This document shows positions 1 through 8,800 of a DNA stretch of 16,503 nucleotides, piece after piece. Position numbers and translations under genes: made by a program. This DNA is from Lachnospiraceae bacterium UBA6998. Lineage in GTDB: Bacteria > Bacillota > Clostridia > Lachnospirales > Lachnospiraceae. A model generated the notes under the pieces. The model made no database searches. It saw only the letters and a list, made by a program, of their open reading frames with translations, and had not been told where the DNA came from. How positions within the stretch are numbered: the stretch's first letter is position 1; each line of letters opens with the position of its first letter. The stretch lies in the NCBI GenBank assembly GCA_002448395.1, contig DJXS01000082.1, positions 1-16,503 of the forward strand. Direction: 5' to 3'.

Positions 1-158
1 CCGAACAGCACAGACATCAGCGTGGACTTTCCTGCGCCGTTTTCCCCAAGCAGCGCGTGGATCTCGCCCTTCCTCAATTGCAGAGTGATATTGTCATTCG
101 CAATGATTCCGGGAAATCGCTTTGTGATGTTCAGCATCTCAATTGCGTATTCAGACAA
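1..158 (-). CDS. ABC transporter ATP-binding protein of a BMP/nucleoside uptake system (N-terminal 52 residues)
   Basis: The minus strand encodes the first 52 residues of an ABC ATPase; the rest lies beyond the left edge. The Walker A motif GENGAGKST is visible at residues 38-46, after a typical strand pattern ([14 protein letters not shown], then [10 protein letters not shown]). This opening is characteristic of the sugar/nucleoside ATPases (YufO/NupO, RbsA-like) that serve BMP-type receptors. I place the start at the TTG at 158-156 because it follows a strong AGGAAGGGGG ribosome binding site 8 nt upstream and gives the family-like start [15 protein letters not shown]. The gene lies downstream of the BMP lipoprotein gene on the same strand, with a terminator hairpin between them, so it is probably expressed by read-through at a lower level than the receptor. 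Substrate specificity cannot be read from this fragment. Confidence 0.88.
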   Translation of the reverse strand, partial: MSEYAIEMLNITKRFPGIIANDNITLQLRKGEIHALLGENGAGKSTLMSVLF

Positions 159-256
159 GATGGATTCCCCCTTCCTCTCGGGAGCTGCTGCTCCCGCAAC
201 GATGAATTTCGTAGCTATTATGTGTCTCGCATAATACTGCAACTCTATTTTAACAA

Positions 257-295
257 GTTACAAAAAGAAAGGGAACAGCATTTGATGCTGTTCCC
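257..295 (-). terminator. Intrinsic terminator / attenuator between receptor and ATPase genes
   Basis: A perfect 10-bp stem (GGGAACAGCA at 271-280 and TGCTGTTCCC at 286-295) closes a 5-nt loop. On the minus strand it is followed by the T-rich tract TTTCTTTTTG. It sits 60 bp downstream of the lipoprotein stop codon and about 100 bp upstream of the ATPase start. It therefore probably ends most transcripts after the receptor gene and lets a fraction continue into the transporter genes, a common arrangement in ABC operons. Confidence 0.85.
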
Positions 296-353
296 TGAAA
301 TGATTGTGCGTCTGTCCTGAAAGGGACCGCCTGTCCGCTTGACAGATTCCTGA

Positions 354-1529
354 TTACTTGATGTTGCCAAGGAATGTGACAGCGACGGTGTCAGCTGTGG
401 GCTCAGCTGCAGCTGCATCAACGGTAACTTTAACGCTTCCGTCTGCCAGAGCCTTTACAAGAGCCTTGTAGTCATCCTGTGTGAAGCCATCGTTCCAAAC
501 GGTGGTGTCCATAGGAAGCTGTACATAGTTGAGAGTCGGATCGTCGCCGGAGACCATGCCCAGAGACTGGATCTGGCCCTTGTACTCATCCCACTTGCCA
601 TCCTTGATAGCTGCGAGCAGAGTGTTGACGGTTGCGCCAAGACCCTTCATAGCGCTGGTGATGGTCATGCCTTCGCCGTACTGTCCGTCTACCAGAGCCT
701 TCTGGTCAACGTCGACACCGATGAACTTGCCGCCTTCTTTGCCGGCAGCTTCTGCTGCGGAAGTGTAGATACCGCCGCCGCATGCGAAGACGACCTCTGT
801 GCCGCCCTTGTACCATGTATCCATAGCTGCTGTGATATCAGCGTCGCCGTAGAACTGGTTGCCGTATGCATAGTTGATCGCTACGTCTGTCAGACCCATT
901 TCCTTAGCCGCGTCGTTGGCGCCTGCCACGAAGCCGTAGCCGTAACGGATAACAGCGGGAACAGCCATGCCGCCCAGGAAGCCGAGCTTCTTGTAGCCCA
1001 TCTTGACTGCCGCGTAGCCTGCCATATAACCGGAGATCTCTTCCTGGTAAACTGCGCTGTAAACATTTTCCTGTGAATAAGTATCTGTGCCTGCCGCGGT
1101 GCAGAGGTCGTACTCGGAGACGTCCAGAGCTACGAACTTGACTTCAGGGTAGGTCTCAGCGGCTGCTACGATCGCCTCTGCGAAAGCGTAGCCGGGAAGT
1201 ACAAGAACGTTGTAGCCGTCCGCGACAGCCTTGTCGATCATGGCTTCACGCTCTGCGGTGGAGTCGCCCTCGGGCTTGTAGTATGTAAAGTCGATCTTAT
1301 TCGCTTCTGTGAAGGCTTTGCATGCCTCATAGGTTGTCTGGTTGAAGGACTGGTCGGTGATATCGCCGTAGTCTGTAACCATAGCGACCTTCATGTCGCT
1401 GGCTGCCGCATCACCTGATCCGGCGTCTGCACTGCCTGATCCGCCTGAGCTGCCTGATCCGCCGCCGCATGCCAGGAGCGATACTGCTGTTACTGCTGCT
1501 ACAAGAACAGCTAACAATCTCTTTTTCAT
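354..1529 (-). CDS. BMP-family ABC transporter substrate-binding lipoprotein
   Basis: The product is a 391-residue secreted lipoprotein. Its signal peptide has the charged start MKKR, a hydrophobic core and a lipobox LLAC with lipidated Cys21, followed by a Gly/Ser-rich flexible linker (about 22-45). The mature domain resembles the Med/PnrA/BMP family of periplasmic-binding-type receptors: VAMVTDYGDITDQSFNQ near residue 48, GYNVLVLPGYAF, FVALDVSEYD and FIGVDVDQK. Characterised members bind purine or other nucleosides and pass them to an ABC permease. The gene has a strong ribosome binding site (AAAGGAGG, 8 nt from the ATG) and a good promoter on the minus strand. The ATPase gene lies downstream and a PfkB kinase gene is divergent. 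Nucleoside specificity is inferred from family and context, not from identified ligand residues. Confidence 0.9.
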   Translation of the reverse strand: MKKRLLAVLVAAVTAVSLLACGGGSGSSGGSGSADAGSGDAAASDMKVAMVTDYGDITDQSFNQTTYEACKAFTEANKIDFTYYKPEGDSTAEREAMIDKAVADGYNVLVLPGYAFAEAIVAAAETYPEVKFVALDVSEYDLCTAAGTDTYSQENVYSAVYQEEISGYMAGYAAVKMGYKKLGFLGGMAVPAVIRYGYGFVAGANDAAKEMGLTDVAINYAYGNQFYGDADITAAMDTWYKGGTEVVFACGGGIYTSAAEAAGKEGGKFIGVDVDQKALVDGQYGEGMTITSAMKGLGATVNTLLAAIKDGKWDEYKGQIQSLGMVSGDDPTLNYVQLPMDTTVWNDGFTQDDYKALVKALADGSVKVTVDAAAAEPTADTVAVTFLGNIK

Positions 1530-1582
1530 TAACTTATCCTCCTTTATCCGATATGGATACGAACTTAAAAAGCTACTAATAT

Positions 1583-1611
1583 ATTATAGTTTGAAATGGA
1601 ATAAATGTCGA
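1583..1611 (-). promoter_or_regulatory. Sigma-A-type promoter of the BMP lipoprotein gene
   Basis: Read on the minus strand, a -35 box TCGACA (plus-strand 1606-1611) and a perfect -10 box TATAAT (plus-strand 1583-1588) are separated by exactly 17 bp. The -10 box lies about 54 bp upstream of the lipoprotein ATG, leaving room for its GGAGG site. Confidence 0.8.
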
Positions 1612-1652
1612 TAAGGAAGAAAGGATGAGTTCTGTACAACATAGCCGGGAAA

Positions 1653-1680
1653 TTGATATACTCTATTAAAGACATAAAAT
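1653..1680 (+). promoter_or_regulatory. Probable promoter of the PfkB kinase gene
   Basis: TTGATA (1653-1658) and TAAAAT (1675-1680) each match the sigma-A consensus at 5 of 6 positions, with a 16-bp spacer. They lie 35 bp upstream of the proposed kinase start and are divergent from the lipoprotein promoter, so the two genes share a compact control region. Confidence 0.55.
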
Positions 1681-1715
1681 CATCAGCCAAGCCGGGAACG
1701 TTTGAGGGGACAGAC

Positions 1716-2645
1716 ATGGGAATAGTAGTGATCGGGGCATCATTTGTAGACGTGAAGGGATATCCGCTGGCGCAGTATATCCCGGGCGGCAGGAATGTAG
1801 GACGGGTCGTGCAGGTACACGGCGGAGTCGGACGCAATGTGGTGGAGGATATCGCCAATGTGGAACTGCGGCCGACATTTGTGAGCGTGGTCGACGACAC
1901 CGGTCTTTCCGACGACGTTGTCAGGAATCTGATCCGCCACAAGGTTGACGTCCGCTACATCGCCCGAAGCCCGGAAGGCCTTGGAACATGGCTGGCGGTG
2001 TTTGACAATGACGGAGATGTTATCGCTTCAATTTCCAGAAGACCGGATGTATCTAAGATCGAGGATGTGCTGGACGAGCACGGAGATGAGATTTTCAGTG
2101 AAGCCGACAGCATCGTCATCGAATTCGACATGGAAGTATCGATCCTCAAGAAAGCGCTGGACCTCGCGGAGAAATACAATAAGGAGGTCTATACGGTAAT
2201 CTCCAATATGAGCATCGCCATGAAGCGCCGCGATCTTCTGCGCAGGACGTCGGTGCTGGTCTGTAATGAGCAGGAGGCGGGCATGCTCTTTTCAGAGGAT
2301 TACGCGGAAGTCACAACTGAGCAAATGCAGGAAATCCTGGTCGACAGAGTGCGTTTAGCAGGGATCCCCAGGATCATTGTGACAATGGGAGAGAAGGGCG
2401 CCGTCTATGCGGACATCAAAGGGGAGTCCGGGGTTTGCCCTGCGCTCCGGGTGGACGTCGTGGATACAACCGGCGCGGGAGACGCTTTCTTTGCCGGCGT
2501 AGCGATCGGTCTTACCTACAATAAGACAGTGGGGGAGGCCTGTGTGATAGGAACGAGACTGGCGGCTTCGGTCATTGCGTCGAGGGAAAATGTATGTCCC
2601 AGATTCAGGCCGGAGGAGTTCGGGATCAATGTAAGCACAGAGTAA
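1716..2645 (+). CDS. PfkB-family carbohydrate / nucleoside kinase
   Basis: The product is a 309-residue ribokinase-superfamily kinase that would transfer phosphate from ATP to a sugar or nucleoside hydroxyl in the cytoplasm. The N-terminal strand MGIVVIGASFVDVKG is family-typical. The Gly-rich substrate-side motif HGGVGRNV is at residues 35-42. The C-terminal signature DTTGAGDAFFAG begins at residue 250, with the catalytic base Asp256 and the anion hole formed by GAGD. I chose the ATG at 1716 over an earlier in-frame TTG at 1653 because GAGGGG lies 6 nt upstream and the family fold begins there; the TTG lies inside the likely promoter. A purine/pseudouridine nucleoside kinase role is plausible next to a BMP-type transporter, but the substrate cannot be fixed from the sequence. 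A strong terminator follows. Confidence 0.9.
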   Translation: MGIVVIGASFVDVKGYPLAQYIPGGRNVGRVVQVHGGVGRNVVEDIANVELRPTFVSVVDDTGLSDDVVRNLIRHKVDVRYIARSPEGLGTWLAVFDNDGDVIASISRRPDVSKIEDVLDEHGDEIFSEADSIVIEFDMEVSILKKALDLAEKYNKEVYTVISNMSIAMKRRDLLRRTSVLVCNEQEAGMLFSEDYAEVTTEQMQEILVDRVRLAGIPRIIVTMGEKGAVYADIKGESGVCPALRVDVVDTTGAGDAFFAGVAIGLTYNKTVGEACVIGTRLAASVIASRENVCPRFRPEEFGINVSTE

Positions 2646-2658
2646 GCAGCGTGTCGCA

Positions 2659-2684
2659 GGGCGGTCGTAAGACCGCCCTTTTTT
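2659..2684 (+). terminator. Intrinsic terminator after the kinase gene
   Basis: A perfect 8-bp GC-rich stem (GGGCGGTC at 2659-2666 and GACCGCCC at 2671-2678) with a GTAA tetraloop is followed directly by six T. It lies 13 bp after the kinase stop codon. Confidence 0.95.
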
Positions 2685-2785
2685 GTACCCAAATGCAGTT
2701 GCTTTTTTGTTCAAAACCGTGGAAAATATTAGTATATTGCAAGATAAAACCGACATATTGTCTGACTATTGTGCTAAATGGAGCA

Positions 2786-2821
2786 TTCCGCAAGAAACGC
2801 CGCGGAAGGCTCTGTTATAAA
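2786..2821 (+). promoter_or_regulatory. Extended -10 promoter with an adjacent inverted repeat, upstream of the surface protein gene
   Basis: TGTTATAAA at 2813-2821 fits an extended -10 element (TGnTATAAA). No good -35 box stands 17 bp upstream. A perfect inverted repeat, TTCCGC (2786-2791) and GCGGAA (2802-2807) with a 10-bp spacer, occupies the -35 region instead. It could be a binding site for a dimeric regulator. The predicted transcript would start near 2828 and carry the AGGGGAG ribosome binding site just before the ATG at 2851. Both elements are predictions from sequence only. Confidence 0.4.
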
Positions 2822-2850
2822 AAAGAAGGCGTTTCAGTAAGGGGAGTGCT

Positions 2851-5800
2851 ATGAAGAGAAGATTACTTGCTATTGTGCTTGCCGGAGTATTGGTTTTTTC
2901 ACAGAACGGCGTGGTGCTTGCTGCTGAGAACATCACAGCAGACGGCACCACTGCGGAAGTCACAGCGGAAGAGCCCGTGCAGTCCGAAGAGATCGGGGAA
3001 GCGGCGGAGGAACCGGATGCTTCCGCTCCGGAAGAAGCAGAAGCGGCTTCGGCTCAGGAGATCGCAGAGGATCCCGTTCCGGAAGAAGAGGAAGAGATTT
3101 CGGCTCAAACTCAGGAGTCCGCAGAGGATCCGGCCCGGGAAACTGAGGAGGATAAGGAAACTGTCTCTGATGACGCGGACCGGGAGGACGCGGTCGGCAC
3201 AGAAGAGCCGAAAGAGGTTCAGGCAGAGCCGGAAACTGTGGAAGAAACTGCAGCCGAAGAGGCTGTGACCGAAGGGAAGGTTCCTGCGAAGGGGACCGCT
3301 TCCGTGCTTGACGATCATCTTTTGTGCGTCATACCTGAAGAAATTGATCCGGGTATGAAAGTGGGTAATGAGACAACTGTCACACCTGAGGTGGGATGGT
3401 TCGAAAACGGAGATTTTATCGCGGTTCAGAACGCGGAGATCGAGTATGTGTGGGATTACGATGAGGAATGTGTCCGGATCACGGATAATGGGGACGGATC
3501 TTATACAGTAACCCGTATTAGTGACCTGGGAACAAACTACTCACTTAAGGCGCGAGTCTCGGCGGACGGCGAAGAGCGGTGGTCTGATGCGAGAAATTAT
3601 TACTTTGAGAATTATAACTTCTGGCTCCATGTCGATATGGATGGGTTAGGCCCGCTGTATGAGGACAGTACCGGAGACTATACCTGGAACTGCTATTTAT
3701 ATGGATATAATATTGATGAACCGTTTGAGTTTACGGTAGAGGCAGAGGGCTCTGAAGGAGAGGACGCGACCGACGCCTGCCGGATCGACCAGGATCAGGG
3801 CCGGCTCTATATTGACGGCGCGCAGCTTGCGCAAAAGGGCATAGGCCGGGTAAAGGTGCGCGTTGGCGCGGAAGTAAACGGCTATCCGCTCAGTGATACC
3901 CATGAGATAGAATTCGACGTCCGGGAGCCCTATGTCGAGGATCAGTTTGATTTTTATGACAGAAACCTTCTGCCCGAATGGGATCAGTGGATCAGCACCG
4001 ATCAGCGGGTCTATGTTGAAAATGCGATGTACCCGCTAGGAGAACACTTAGACAGGTGGGTTACAGATGTCGAGGTGGAGGACGAGGAAGGAGAAGATGT
4101 TGTCATAATAGAGGCGCATGAGTATGACGGCTGGCGGCTTCGCGCGAAGAACGCGGGCGTGAGCAAAGTGACAGTGACCTACACGGACTGGGATGACAGT
4201 GAGGGGCATACCGAAGTATTCCATCTCTACGTAGGCGGAGAAGTCTACGACGTCGATGTCTGGACCGACAGCGGATCCAAGATGGTCCTCAAAGGAGGAA
4301 GCGTGGCGATGTCCGCACAGGCTTCCCTCGAGACGTATGACGCTGCCAACGATCATTACCATAGCGCTTCTGAGGAAGAATTGGCCGGGATCACTTATGA
4401 GTGGAACTTAGAGATCCACCAGGACAACGCCAGGGAGGAGCTGGGCGATGTGATCACCGTCACTCCTGATGCGGCTGACGCCAGGAAGGCTGTAGTCAGC
4501 TTTGAGGGTGTTCCCGAAGAGTGGCCCGAAGGAATCGACGTAAATGTCACTGTCACCATCAGTGACGGGGGAGAAGAAGTCGCATGGAACAATTACTGGC
4601 TCCGTATGGATGATCAGTATCTGGAGCTGTGGCCGACGAGGATCGATGGCGACATCGATGCAGGAGAATCATTTACGCTCGCGCCCGAGCTTCGCGAATA
4701 TCCAGGAGAAAGCGGTGCGGAATACGATGTTTTGACCGGTGACCAGATCGAATTTGAGCCGGAGATATATGATGAAGACGCTTATGAGATCAAGGATAAC
4801 GGGGACGGAACATTTACGGTCACAAGGCGGCGCGCTTATGACTGTTCTTTCCGGATCGTGGCTTTTGATGAGGGCGAACGGGTTGCGGACAGAGAGTATT
4901 GGTTTAACCGCAAAGACTATAATTTCCATTATGACATCGAAGGAAACGATACGATCTATTCGGACGGACCCAGGACATTCGGGTTCGACCTGTCTGAGCT
5001 CGACGGCTTGGATTTCGAACTTGTACCTGAAGTAGGCCAGGGAGAATATGACGAATACAGCGGTTTTGACTATCCCATCTCTGAGGGAGACGGCTGGAGC
5101 TACAACAGTGAGACGCATGAGATAACCTTTGACGGCGAGACACTGTATGATTACGGAATCGAACATATTGATACAAGGATCTCGCTCCGGATCGGCGGCG
5201 AGGAAGTGAATGACGAGTGGAGAGATTTTGACATTTGCGAGCCCCGCGTGGAGATCCGGGATGAAATTGATGAGAGACCCCTGTTCATTGGCGAAGACAG
5301 GGATATATTCAGGCAAGGCAGTGCCTTTGTTCAAAATAGCGCGTATCCGGACGGCAGTGAAACTACTTATACGATCACTGAGCTGACATTTAATCCTGAT
5401 GAGAGCGAAGAAGATCCCCGTGATCCGTTCACAGTGACTGATGAAGGGGACCACTGGCGCTTAGAGGCAGTTCGAAACGGTATGGTGGACGTGCACGCTG
5501 TCTATGAAGTCGGCGGCAGCGGGGGAGCGAAACCCATTACCGTAGAGCGCGATTATACGCTCTTTGTCGGAGGCTGGCGCTACGATTTCAATCTGCGCAC
5601 TTCGACCGGAAGCGATAAGCTGCTGACCGGCGGAGAGATTACGCTGTTCCCTGAGATTTACGGGGAAGGATATGACTGGCAGACAGGAGAGCGCTACAAC
5701 ATAGATACTTCAGGCTATGAAGTTAATTACTATGTTGAATGCACATTTGTCGATGAGGGACTTCTCGAGAGGGAGTATGACTGGGATTTCGACGCGGCAT

Positions 5801-8800
5801 CGGCCCAAGGAGAACTCTGGGATTACACAGAGGATCCTGAGAACAGGTCGATCACACTCACCGCGAAGAATTTTGACGGCGCTATCGATATCTGGGTCTC
5901 AGCGGAATTGTATGATCCGGAGACCAGGGATTCCTACGCGTATACAGAAAGGACGATCTATGTCGATCCGATGACCTTCGCGCTGGAACTTTATGAGGAA
6001 GACGAAACGACGGAACTTGACTGGAATGAAGAGCTTCCTCCCGGAGGCGAGGTTACGTTCGTTCCGGGAATCGTGCGCACTAAGACGGGTATGGGACCTG
6101 CACCTATAGGAAATCCGGAAGACGTCGTCTATACAATGGAGTGGCACGCCGGAGGAGGCGAGCGGGATCCCGCACACTTCTATGTCAAAAAAGCGAACGG
6201 GGAGGAAGTCCGCCCCGGCGACCAGGTCACGGCACAGGATGCACCTTTCACAATAAGAAAAACGGTTTCCTGGGACGCCAATCTCTTTATCAGGGCCGAC
6301 TGGGATGACGAGGAGGGGCACCATCAGGGAGCCTGGAGAGAGTTTAAGATTAACGAGCAGCAGTACAGTGAAGGCTTTATCGCGAACAACGACCGCGGAG
6401 ACGACCATTTCACATGGTACTACGACGATGAAGAGGTTTCGGTCAGGCCGGACCGCGAGAAGCTGGACGAGCTGCAAAATCAGGGTTACGCGGTCGAGAC
6501 GACTGTTGAAATAGGTATTTGGGACAGGGAACGCGAGGAAATGACTCCGATCCCGCAGTATGACCCGGTGGCAGCAGGTGTGTTCGATGAACAGAGCGGA
6601 CTTCACGCCCAGGGCGAAGCGCTTGAAGACCTGAGGGAACATCTTGCGGCAGAAATTGATGAACACGATGTTCCGAGAGTATTCTTAAGAATTCACTCTG
6701 AGCTCAATGACGTCGTGATCTGCGATGAGATCTTCCAGGTCGCTCTGGTAAAGCCTTTCGTTGAGATCATCGGCCTTGCCGACACTGTTCCTTTGGGAGA
6801 GGATTTGATCTTTGACGACGGCGAAGTACAGCTCTATGTAGAAGACTCTCTCAACGACACAGGAGAGAATGGTTATTACAAGACAGGAATATTCTATGAC
6901 ATTACGATCACGGATATATCCATTGGAGCAGAGGATCAGCAGTACCTCACCGCGGCGCATGATGGAACAAGCTGGTTGATTCAGGCGCATCAGCTGGCGG
7001 ATCACGCGATTCCCGTTACGGTCACCTTTACCGGCGGACCTCAGGGATACAGCCCGTTAACGGTAGAGATCGAGATCGTAGATACCGTCTTTTGGGCGGA
7101 ACTGATGACTTCCGGCGGCGAGAGCGCGGAACATATCAAGCTCCTTATGGGTGAGACCGAGCAGCTGCAGGCGGAGGTAACCCGCGTCTTCTTTGAAGCC
7201 GATGATCTGCCGACAGAATCCGTTCTTCCGGATGAAGAAGGCTATCACTATGAGATCCGCTATGAGTTCTACAATAGGGACGTAGTCAGTATCGATGAAA
7301 GCACAGGCACCATTACACCGCTTAAGACCGGAACTACGGATTACAGCTTCCTTATTTCGATCTATGACAAGGACGGCAATGAAGTAGACGGACAATGGCG
7401 GGACGGCGTGATCGAGGTCAGCGCGTTCTTTGTGGAAATAGAGGTGCCGGAAGGCGCGGTCTTTGAAGTGGTACCCGGAAAAGATTACACGGCGCAGGAG
7501 ATCTATAAAGGGCTTGGCGCGCAGTTCAAGTTATACTCCATGCGCCACCCTGAAGGCGTGACATTGACAGCCAATGAATTCTTCATTGACAAGATCCTCG
7601 ATGAGACCGAGGGCGTGAGCCTTAAAGATGAGTCCGTGGACGGTTACGGGAAGCTGTCCATCGATAAGTCGGCGCAGCCCGGAAGCTTCGGAATAGTCCT
7701 GCAGGTCGAAGATGACAGCTGGTGCTACAGAACGAGCAAACCTGTGAATATTGAGATCAAAGATTCCCACTCGGGCGGCAGCTGGCAGCATAACAGTACC
7801 GGCTATTGGTACCGGTGGCTGGACGGCTCATATCCTCACGACTGCCTTGAGACAATTGACGGCAAGACCTACTATTTCAACAGTTCCGGTTACAGAGTGA
7901 CAGGCTGGAAGAAGGTCGACGGATATTGGTATTACTTTGGCAGCGACGGAGCGATGGTCAAGGGCTGGCAGAAGATCGGATCCTGGTACTACTTCGACAA
8001 TGAAGGAAAGATGCAGACCGGATTGCAAAAGATAGGCAATAAGTATTATTACTTCGAGGCAGGCGGAGCAATGAAGACCGGATGGCAGAAGGTCGGCGGA
8101 TATTGGTACTATTTTAACGGAGGCGGCGACGCGAAGACCGGCTGGCTGCAATCGGGCACGACATGGTACTACTTCGACAATGAAGGAAAGATGCAGACCG
8201 GATTGCAAAAGATCGGCAGTAAGTATTATTTCTTCGATACAAGCGGAGCAATGAAGACCGGCTGGCAGAAGGCCGGCGGATATTGGTACTATTTTAACGG
8301 AGGCGGCGACGCGAAGACCGGCTGGCTGCAGTCGGGCACGACATGGTACTATTTTGACGGCGAAGGAAAGATGCAGACCGGATTGCAAAAGATCGGCAGT
8401 AAGTATTATTTCTTCGATACAAGCGGGGCAATGAAGACCGGCTGGCAGAAGGCCGGCGGATATTGGTACTATTTTAACGGAGGCGGCGACGCGAAGACCG
8501 GCTGGCTGCAGTCGGGCACGACATGGTACTATTTTAACGGCGAAGGAAAGATGCAGACCGGATTGCAAAAGATCGGCAATAAGTATTATTTCTTCGATAC
8601 AAGCGGAGCAATGAAGACCGGCTGGCAGAAGGTCGGTGAAGCTTGGTACTACTTTGAATCCGGAGGCGCGGCAGCCTGCAGCAAGTGGGTCGGCAATTAC
8701 TACATGAAAGAAAACGGCGTGATGGCTGTAAACGAGTGGGTTGATAATCACAAGTATTATGTAGGAGGTGACGGACGCTGGATTCCGGGCTATACGGAAA

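Noticed and set aside
1530..1715. Purine riboswitch between the divergent genes
   Set aside because: I could not find a three-way junction with the conserved loops; the region is explained by two divergent promoters.
7828..8751. Long antisense open frame (307 codons) opposite the wall-binding repeats
   Set aside because: It mirrors the 180-bp repeat on the other strand, has no ribosome binding site and no family-like sequence; it is open only because the repeat unit happens to lack stops.
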